9,210 bases of DNA from Flavobacteriaceae bacterium. GTDB lineage: Bacteria > Bacteroidota > Bacteroidia > Flavobacteriales > Flavobacteriaceae. The translations under genes were made by a program, and so were the position numbers. The DNA lies in NCBI GenBank assembly GCA_947482805.1, contig CANKLK010000089.1, positions 1 to 9,210 of the forward strand. The letters are read 5' to 3'. The notes below the pieces were generated by a model. It was not told the DNA's origin. It worked only from the letters and a program-made list of their open reading frames with translations, and did no database searches. Shown one piece after another: positions 1 through 5,050 of this stretch (position 1 is the first letter of the stretch; each line of letters starts with the position of its first letter).

Positions 1-96
1 CAACTGTGAAATTTCTTCTTTTCTAATCTCTTCATTACTAAACTGTTCTGGGTAAACAGATCTTCGATTTCTTATATAATCACTAATATTTTTCAT
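1..96 (-). CDS. Nitroreductase family protein, N-terminal 32 codons (runs off the left edge)
   Basis: Reading the minus strand from the ATG at 94-96 gives an uninterrupted frame to position 1. It begins MKNISDYIRNRRSVYPEQF, followed by an acidic/basic helix ending EEISQL. The N-terminal helix plus the arginine-rich RRSVYP segment is typical of the nitroreductase/FMN-reductase fold (NfsB/NfnB-like), where these arginines contact the FMN phosphate. Members are about 200 residues, dimeric, cytoplasmic FMN enzymes that use NAD(P)H to reduce nitroaromatics, quinones or unknown physiological substrates. The rest of the protein lies outside the window, so the substrate cannot be narrowed. The start lies 16 bp after the aminotransferase stop on the same strand, so the two genes are probably co-transcribed. 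No ribosome binding site is visible, as is usual in Bacteroidota. The family call rests only on the N-terminus. Confidence 0.75.
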   Translation of the reverse strand, partial: MKNISDYIRNRRSVYPEQFSNEEIRKEEISQL

Positions 97-112
97 GTTA
101 TTATTTAAAAAT

Positions 113-1306
113 TTAAAAATTATTGATTGCTTTATTAATGATTTCACATGCCCTTACAATTTCATCTTCATTTATGATTAAAGGTGGTGCAATGCGCATA
201 GCAGATGCGTTAAACAGAAACCAATCAGTTATAAGTCCATTGTCAATACATTTTCTTATCACTTTTGTTAGTTGTTCAAAATTATCCAACTGTAAGGCCA
301 TGAAGAGACCAGCACTTCTAATTTCTTTAATTTTTGGATTTTGCTCTAAAAGGGATTTAAATAATTTTTCTTTTTCGGGAACTCTAGCAATTAGTTCATT
401 GTAATTTTCAGACAAAGTATTCATTGTTGCCAAAGCAGCCGCTGCTGATAGTGGGTGACCACCAAAAGTAGTGATATGGCCCAAAACCGGGTCTTGTGTG
501 AGCGATGACATTATTTCTCGACTACTGATAAAGGTTCCAATAGGCATACCCCCACCAAAGCCTTTTGCCAGCAGAAGAATATCTGGAACAACATTGTAGT
601 GTTCATAGGCAAACATTTTTCCAGTTCTTCCGCAGCCTACCTGGATTTCATCAAAAACTAAAAGTGTTCCAGTTTCACTGCATCTCTTCCTCAATTCTTG
701 TAAGTAATTTTCAAGTGGAAGCTCTACCCCACCCTCTGCTCTGATGGGTTCAACTATAACAGCTGCACAGGTTTCGTCAATTTCTAATAAATGCTCAAAA
801 TTATTAAATTCCAAATGTCTTACTCCAGGCAATAAAGGACGATATGGCGCCGTAAAATATTCATCACTCATAAGACTGAGCGCGCCATTTGTACTGCCAT
901 GATAAGCATTTTTAAAGGAGACCAGATTTTTTCTTCCAGTGTATCTTTTGGCCAATTTAATTGCTCCTTCAGTAGCCTCAGTACCAGAGTTAACAAAATA
1001 AGCGCAGTTTAGCGTTTCGGGCAAAAGCTCCGCAAGTTTTGTAGCAAGTTTTACCTGTGGCGATAGTACAAATTCTCCATAAACCAGTGTGTGAAGATAT
1101 TTTTCACTTTGCTCGGCAATTGCACGCATTACATTTGGATGGCGATGCCCCAAATTACTAACTGCTATGCCCGAAATGAGGTCGATATATTTTCTGCCCT
1201 CTGTGTCATAAAGATAAAGTCCCTCCGCTTTTTCAATTTCCAGCGCTAAAGGCGCATCGCTTGTTTGTGCCAGATGTCGAAGAAACAATTGTCGATTACT
1301 TATCAT
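113..1306 (-). CDS. Class III PLP-dependent aminotransferase (acetylornithine/ornithine aminotransferase-like)
   Basis: Encodes 397 residues from the chosen ATG at 1304-1306, the usual length for this family. Class III hallmarks are in order: HRH at 54-56; SGTEA at 107-111 (PLP phosphate loop); the YHG motif at 135-137, whose tyrosine stacks on the cofactor; VFDEIQ with Asp219, which pairs with the pyridine nitrogen; LLAKGFGGGMPIG with the Schiff-base Lys248; TTFGGHP near 280; and MRIAPPL with Arg371, the likely substrate carboxylate ligand. It is a cytoplasmic homodimer fold-type I enzyme moving an amino group from an omega-amino donor to a 2-oxo acid. ArgD, ornithine and 4-aminobutyrate aminotransferases share these motifs, so the exact substrate is not decided. 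No other arginine gene is nearby. An ATG at 1346-1348 would add 14 residues (MMVVPRGTF...), but that extension is a translation of the first parS palindrome, so the start at 1306 is preferred. The nitroreductase follows 16 bp downstream. Confidence 0.87.
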   Translation of the reverse strand: MISNRQLFLRHLAQTSDAPLALEIEKAEGLYLYDTEGRKYIDLISGIAVSNLGHRHPNVMRAIAEQSEKYLHTLVYGEFVLSPQVKLATKLAELLPETLNCAYFVNSGTEATEGAIKLAKRYTGRKNLVSFKNAYHGSTNGALSLMSDEYFTAPYRPLLPGVRHLEFNNFEHLLEIDETCAAVIVEPIRAEGGVELPLENYLQELRKRCSETGTLLVFDEIQVGCGRTGKMFAYEHYNVVPDILLLAKGFGGGMPIGTFISSREIMSSLTQDPVLGHITTFGGHPLSAAAALATMNTLSENYNELIARVPEKEKLFKSLLEQNPKIKEIRSAGLFMALQLDNFEQLTKVIRKCIDNGLITDWFLFNASAMRIAPPLIINEDEIVRACEIINKAINNF

Positions 1307-1324
1307 TTTATAATTTATTACAAA

Positions 1325-1340
1325 AGTTCCACGTGGAACA
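1325..1340. promoter_or_regulatory. parS site 1 (putative ParB/Spo0J binding site)
   Basis: AGTTCCACGTGGAACA contains the perfect 14-bp palindrome GTTCCACGTGGAAC (1326-1339). It differs only at the outermost base from the 16-bp chromosomal parS form TGTTCCACGTGGAACA. ParB (Spo0J) binds such sites, spreads as a CTP-dependent clamp, and recruits ParA and SMC for origin segregation. It lies 18 bp upstream of the chosen aminotransferase start. A second copy 46 bp away makes chance very unlikely. Confidence 0.85.
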
Positions 1341-1370
1341 ACCATCATTTATTACGAGCAATAGTTTCTT

Positions 1371-1386
1371 TGTTCCACGTGGAACA
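1371..1386. promoter_or_regulatory. parS site 2 (putative ParB/Spo0J binding site)
   Basis: TGTTCCACGTGGAACA is a perfect 16-bp palindrome that fits the parS consensus TGTTNCACGTGNAACA. The dyad symmetry extends four bases on each side, giving a 24-bp perfect palindrome at 1367-1390 that abuts the stop codon of the upstream DUF6702 gene. The symmetry centre is 46 bp from that of site 1. No U-tract follows on either strand, so it is not a transcription terminator. Confidence 0.9.
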
Positions 1387-1390
1387 AAGA

Positions 1391-1906
1391 CTAATTGAGC
1401 GTTTTTGTTACGTCGCCCTTCCTACAGATAAATTTTTTAATACCCGATTGACTATGAAACGATATAAAATTTAACTGGGTGGCTATTTCAGATAACAAAA
1501 TAGTGTTTTTTATGCTCAACAATGTTGATTTTTTGCATTTTTTTGTCTCCAGATAAAAAAACATAGCGAACAAATCGGCTTTATCGCCAGATTCATGTCC
1601 AATAAAATTATAGATCAATTCTTTATTATTGTTGTATAGAATCAGATTAGCCTTTAAGTATTCAAATAAATATTCTTTGGCCTTTGGGTGCTCTTTGTCT
1701 GTTCCAAGTTCTATTTTCGCTTTGTATTTTTTTTCAAAAACTTTTTCAAGGTCGTCAGCAAATATTTTTACAGAAATCTGATATGTTTCGGAAGTTGTGT
1801 TGTATTTAATTTCAGTGTTACTGATGTAAATCGGATGTGTTTGTTGCACAAAACCCGATGATAAAAGTATCGAAAAAAGTAGGCTTTTTGTCAATAAAGC
1901 TAGCAT
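1391..1906 (-). CDS. Exported DUF6702 family protein
   Basis: Encodes 171 residues from the ATG at 1904-1906. An upstream in-frame ATG at 1952-1954 is less likely, because residues from 1906 form a clean signal peptide: MLALLTK, then a hydrophobic run to about residue 20. The mature region begins THPIYISNTEIKYN and continues with VKIFADDLEKVFEKK. This His-Pro start, a beta-rich segment and an IFxDDLE motif are characteristic of the Bacteroidota family DUF6702, as I recall it. Its biochemical function is not established. The rest is mixed alpha/beta with many lysines and no transmembrane segment after the signal, so the protein should be periplasmic or membrane-associated. The gene diverges from a HupE/UreJ-family membrane protein gene 83 bp away, which suggests a joint role, perhaps in metal handling (inference). 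Its stop abuts the second parS palindrome. Confidence 0.78.
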   Translation of the reverse strand: MLALLTKSLLFSILLSSGFVQQTHPIYISNTEIKYNTTSETYQISVKIFADDLEKVFEKKYKAKIELGTDKEHPKAKEYLFEYLKANLILYNNNKELIYNFIGHESGDKADLFAMFFYLETKKCKKSTLLSIKNTILLSEIATQLNFISFHSQSGIKKFICRKGDVTKTLN

Positions 1907-1989
1907 TATTGGTGTATTTTGATAAAATAATTGTAAAATTACATTGTCATTCAATAAAGTTACAAAAATACAGCCAATACTTTAGAATA
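1907..1989. promoter_or_regulatory. Divergent promoter region between DUF6702 and HupE genes
   Basis: Both flanking genes start outward from this 83-bp gap, so it should hold promoters for each. On the minus strand, TTTG (complement of 1963-1966) is followed after 21 bp by TAATTTTA (complement of 1934-1941). This resembles the Bacteroidota -33 TTTG / -7 TAnnTTTG pattern with one mismatch, and would start transcription shortly before the DUF6702 ATG. On the plus strand, only TACTTTAG (1978-1985) is close to the -7 box and it lacks a properly spaced -33 element. The exact promoter assignment is weak. Confidence 0.4.
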
Positions 1990-2610
1990 ATGAATTTTGG
2001 ACTTTATTTAAATTTGGGGCTTGAGCATATTACAGACCCATTAGGTTATGATCATATTCTCTTTATCCTGGCAATGAGCGCAAACTACATGTTGAGGGAA
2101 TGGAAAAAATTATTGATATTAGTAACAGCATTTACAATTGGCCATTCCTTAGCATTGGCCATGGCAATGCTTAAAATAGTACCAGTTAATGCAGCCTTTA
2201 TTGAATTTTTGATACCCTTAAGTATTTTTATTACCTGTTTGTTGAATATAAACAAGCCCTTATCAAACCAAATAAGCTTTCTTAATATAAATAAGGGTAA
2301 AAACCTGATGAACTATTTTATTATTCTAGGCTTTGGATTGATACATGGACTTGGATTTTCGAATTTCTTAAAGGAAACATTAGTAGAAAATGAAAGCCTT
2401 TTTATACCCTTACTTGCTTTTAACCTGGGTCTTGAAATTGGGCAAATATTTATTTTAGGCATTTTCTTAATTTTCAATTTCATTATCCTCGAAGTTTTAA
2501 GAAAACAACCTCGAGATTGGTCAATTTTTATCTCCGGAGCTATCGCATCCTTATCGTTTTTGATGCTTTTGGAAAAAACTTGGGCAATTTTAGGTCTATC
2601 GGTGGGTTAA
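1990..2610 (+). CDS. HupE/UreJ-family membrane protein
   Basis: Encodes 206 residues from the ATG at 1990. The open frame reaches back to 1837, but that upstream part overlaps the divergent DUF6702 gene and is not hydrophobic in a family-like way. The start MNFGLYLNLGLEHITDPLGYDHILF is the family's opening. About six membrane segments are visible, near residues 18-34, 40-60, 67-86, 107-124, 139-168 and 178-200. Polar residues lie in or at membrane helices: His13, Asp16, Asp21, His22, His52 in TIGHSLALA, His119 in GLIHGLGFS, and Glu149 in LGLEIGQ. HupE/UreJ relatives are secondary transporters, with nickel uptake shown for some; no hydrogenase or urease gene is present here, so nickel is not implied. 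This is the short HupE_UreJ_2-like form with no N-terminal soluble domain. The divergent DUF6702 gene could supply that part. Confidence 0.82.
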   Translation: MNFGLYLNLGLEHITDPLGYDHILFILAMSANYMLREWKKLLILVTAFTIGHSLALAMAMLKIVPVNAAFIEFLIPLSIFITCLLNINKPLSNQISFLNINKGKNLMNYFIILGFGLIHGLGFSNFLKETLVENESLFIPLLAFNLGLEIGQIFILGIFLIFNFIILEVLRKQPRDWSIFISGAIASLSFLMLLEKTWAILGLSVG

Positions 2611-2785
2611 AACTTTATGTTATTAAAATAATTGTACTATTTAAAATATTGAATATTAGGGCCTTATAATACTTTTTTGTACACTAAAATCATTCGCTAT
2701 TAGAATTGAATAAAAATGAACATTCGGTACCTATGCCCGTTTTATTAAAATCTAAACCAAAATAAAATTTATCAAAATAGTCTAT
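2611..2785. other. Intergenic region upstream of the M1 peptidase gene
   Basis: These 175 A/T-rich bases separate the HupE gene from the M1 peptidase gene on the same strand. No open frame or strong hairpin is visible. TTG (2649-2651), followed after 18 bp by TACTTTTT (2670-2677), resembles a Bacteroidota -33/-7 promoter with one mismatch and would give a leader of about 100 nt. A TATAAT at 2665-2670 has no matching -35 box. The length suggests the M1 gene has its own promoter, but this is not proven. Confidence 0.35.
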
Positions 2786-5050
2786 ATGAACACATTTATT
2801 CGTGTATTAATGCTAGGATTCATTATTTCTTCATGCAATTTATTGACAGCACAAAACAGAGGATTTGAAAAATTCAAGCAACTTGAAGAAGAGTTACCAA
2901 CACCAAATCAATATCACAATTCTGCCGGTGCACCAGGACATGAGTATTGGCAACAAAAAGCAGACTACGATATTCGTGTAAGTGTCGATGATGAGAAACA
3001 AAGAATTTATGGTGATGAGACAATAACTTATTATAACAACTCACCCGATGTCCTCACCTACCTTTGGCTTCAATTAGATCAAAATCTTTTCGAGGAAGAT
3101 TCAGATAGAGCATTGACGTCTACCAAAAAATTGGATCCTAATAATGGACTTCAACAACTTTATTCTTTACATGAAAAATTTGATGGTGGATTTAAAATTG
3201 AAGAAGTAAAAGCAAAAAATGGAGCACCATTAAAATTCACCATTAATAAAACAATGATGAGAATCGATTTGCCGACCCCGCTTAAACCAGGGGCAAGTAT
3301 TTCTTTCTCCGTAAAATGGTGGTTTAATATTGTGAACGGATTAGAAACAGGTGCGCGTAGTGGATATGAATTTTATCCGGAAGATGGAAACTATATCTAT
3401 AGTATGGCGCAGTTTTACCCTCGCATGTGTGCATACAATGAAGTGATGGGTTGGCAACATAAACAGTTTTTGGGAAGAGGTGAATTTACTTTGAGTTTTG
3501 GTGACTATAATTTATTTGTAACGGTGCCCGAGGATTTTATTGTTGGTGCAAGCGGAGAATTACAAAATTCTAAAGAAGTATTAAAGAAAGAACATTTCGA
3601 AAGAATTGAAAAAGCAAAAACTGCCGAAACCCCAGTTATGATTATAACAGATAAAGAGGCTGCAGATAATGAAAAGAAAAAAGGAAAGGGAACAAAGACC
3701 TGGCATTTCAAAGCCAACAATGTAAGAGACTGCGCATTCGTGGCTTCGCGAAAATTAATATGGGATGCTCAAGGTGTAAAATTCGGTGATAAAACAGTAA
3801 TGGCTATTTCATATTATCCAAAAGAATGTATGGGACTTTGGGATAAATACTCTACCCGAGCAGTAGTACATACATTAAAAGTATATTCACGATATACTTT
3901 CGATTACCCCTACCCTGTTGCTATTTCAAGTCATGCGAATTTTACAGGTATGGAATATCCGATGATCTGTTTCAATTTTGGAAGACCTCGAGCCGATGGT
4001 ACTTATCCCGAAAGAATCAAATACGGTATGATCAGTGTAATTATTCATGAAGTGGGACACAATTATTTTCCAATGATTGTCAACTCGGATGAAAGACAGT
4101 GGACTTGGATGGACGAAGGATTAAATTCATTTTTACAATATCTGGCAGAAGATGAATGGGAAAGAGATTATCCGGTTCGTCGTGGACCAGCTCGAAATAT
4201 TGTAGAATATATGTCAGGTGATAAAAATGGACTTGAGCCCATTATGACAAATTCTGAATCATTAATACAATTTGGAAACAATGCCTATGGCAAACCTGCA
4301 ACTGCTTTGAATATTTTACGCGAAACGATTATGGGCCGTGAATTATTCGATCATGCTTTTAAAGAATATTCTAATCGTTGGAAATTTAAACATCCTACAC
4401 CAGCCGACTTTTTTAGATCAATGGAAGATGCCTCAGGTGTTGACCTAGACTGGTTTTGGCGTGGGTGGTTTTATGGAATCGATCATGTAGATATTGCTTT
4501 GGATGAAATAAAATGGTATAGGGTTAATACCATGAATCCGGAAAAAGAAATGAGTTTACAAAAAGTTTGGGATTCGAAGGAACCGGAATATATTTCTGTA
4601 AAAAGAAATAAAGAATCAATAAAGCAAACCCTAATGGAAACAAATCCAGAATTAAAAGATGTATACAACGATCGGGATAAATACCGTGTTACAGAAGAAG
4701 ATAAAACAAAGTATAAAAACGCAGCTGCAAAACTAAGCGAAAAAGACAAAGAAATTGTCAGTAAGGAATATAATTACTATGAAATAAAATTCAAAAATAT
4801 TGGGGGACTAGTCATGCCTATCATTATAGAATTGGTTTTTGAAGATGGTAGTTCAAAAGTAGAATTTATACCTGCTGAAATTTGGCGTTTTAATGCAGAA
4901 GAAGTAAACAAAGTTTTTGTTACTGAAAAACCAGTAAAGGAATTTATATTAGATCCTTATTTAGAGACAGCAGATACAGATAGAAATAATAATTATTTTC
5001 CACAGAGAATGAGTCCAACGAGATTTGAAATGTTCAAAAATAAAAACTAA
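2786..5050 (+). CDS. Exported M1 family zinc metallopeptidase
   Basis: Encodes 754 residues. A signal peptide spans about residues 1-22 (LMLGFIISSCNLLTAQ). Cleavage after TAQ is likely, but ISSC at 14-17 also fits a lipobox, so a lipoprotein is possible. An N-terminal beta domain covers roughly 55-260. The catalytic region carries GMEYP (388-392), corresponding to the M1 GxMEN exopeptidase motif, and HEVGH (421-425). The zinc ligands are His421, His425 and Glu444 (in WMDEG, 18 residues on), with Glu422 as the general base. NAYGKP near 499-504 probably supplies the transition-state tyrosine. A C-terminal extension (about 570-754) is charged and lacks a T9SS sorting domain. The protein should remove N-terminal residues from peptides in the periplasm or at the envelope. 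GMEYP instead of GAMEN is frequent among Bacteroidota M1 paralogues and makes substrate preference uncertain. The gene lies 175 bp after the HupE gene and converges on the S8 protease gene, overlapping by 4 bp. Confidence 0.92.
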   Translation: MNTFIRVLMLGFIISSCNLLTAQNRGFEKFKQLEEELPTPNQYHNSAGAPGHEYWQQKADYDIRVSVDDEKQRIYGDETITYYNNSPDVLTYLWLQLDQNLFEEDSDRALTSTKKLDPNNGLQQLYSLHEKFDGGFKIEEVKAKNGAPLKFTINKTMMRIDLPTPLKPGASISFSVKWWFNIVNGLETGARSGYEFYPEDGNYIYSMAQFYPRMCAYNEVMGWQHKQFLGRGEFTLSFGDYNLFVTVPEDFIVGASGELQNSKEVLKKEHFERIEKAKTAETPVMIITDKEAADNEKKKGKGTKTWHFKANNVRDCAFVASRKLIWDAQGVKFGDKTVMAISYYPKECMGLWDKYSTRAVVHTLKVYSRYTFDYPYPVAISSHANFTGMEYPMICFNFGRPRADGTYPERIKYGMISVIIHEVGHNYFPMIVNSDERQWTWMDEGLNSFLQYLAEDEWERDYPVRRGPARNIVEYMSGDKNGLEPIMTNSESLIQFGNNAYGKPATALNILRETIMGRELFDHAFKEYSNRWKFKHPTPADFFRSMEDASGVDLDWFWRGWFYGIDHVDIALDEIKWYRVNTMNPEKEMSLQKVWDSKEPEYISVKRNKESIKQTLMETNPELKDVYNDRDKYRVTEEDKTKYKNAAAKLSEKDKEIVSKEYNYYEIKFKNIGGLVMPIIIELVFEDGSSKVEFIPAEIWRFNAEEVNKVFVTEKPVKEFILDPYLETADTDRNNNYFPQRMSPTRFEMFKNKN

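Noticed and set aside
1367..1390. The 24-bp palindrome as a transcription terminator for the DUF6702 gene
   Set aside because: It has no loop and no U-tract on the minus strand, and its core is a textbook parS sequence repeated nearby.
1265..1474. A 69-codon plus-strand frame running through both parS sites
   Set aside because: It overlaps the aminotransferase 5' end and the DUF6702 3' end antisense, has no recognisable domain, and its FHVEQ stretch is only the translated parS palindrome.
1837..1989. Longer N-terminus for the HupE-like protein
   Set aside because: The extra 51 codons are antisense to the DUF6702 signal-peptide region and precede the typical family start MNFGLYLNLGLEH.
1990..2610. 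Nickel transporter for a hydrogenase or urease
   Set aside because: The protein family fits, but no hydrogenase or urease gene is in the window, and the Bacteroidota DUF6702-linked form has no proven nickel role.
2649..2677. Promoter for the M1 peptidase gene (TTG, 18 bp, TACTTTTT)
   Set aside because: It is plausible but has one mismatch in very A/T-rich DNA where such matches occur by chance. It is noted in the intergenic entry and not called as a separate site.
3505..3720. Minus-strand frame inside the M1 peptidase gene
   Set aside because: It is antisense to a well supported coding region and its composition (Ser/Phe-rich) is what lysine- and glutamate-rich codons give in reverse. The same holds for the minus-strand frame at 4483-4749.
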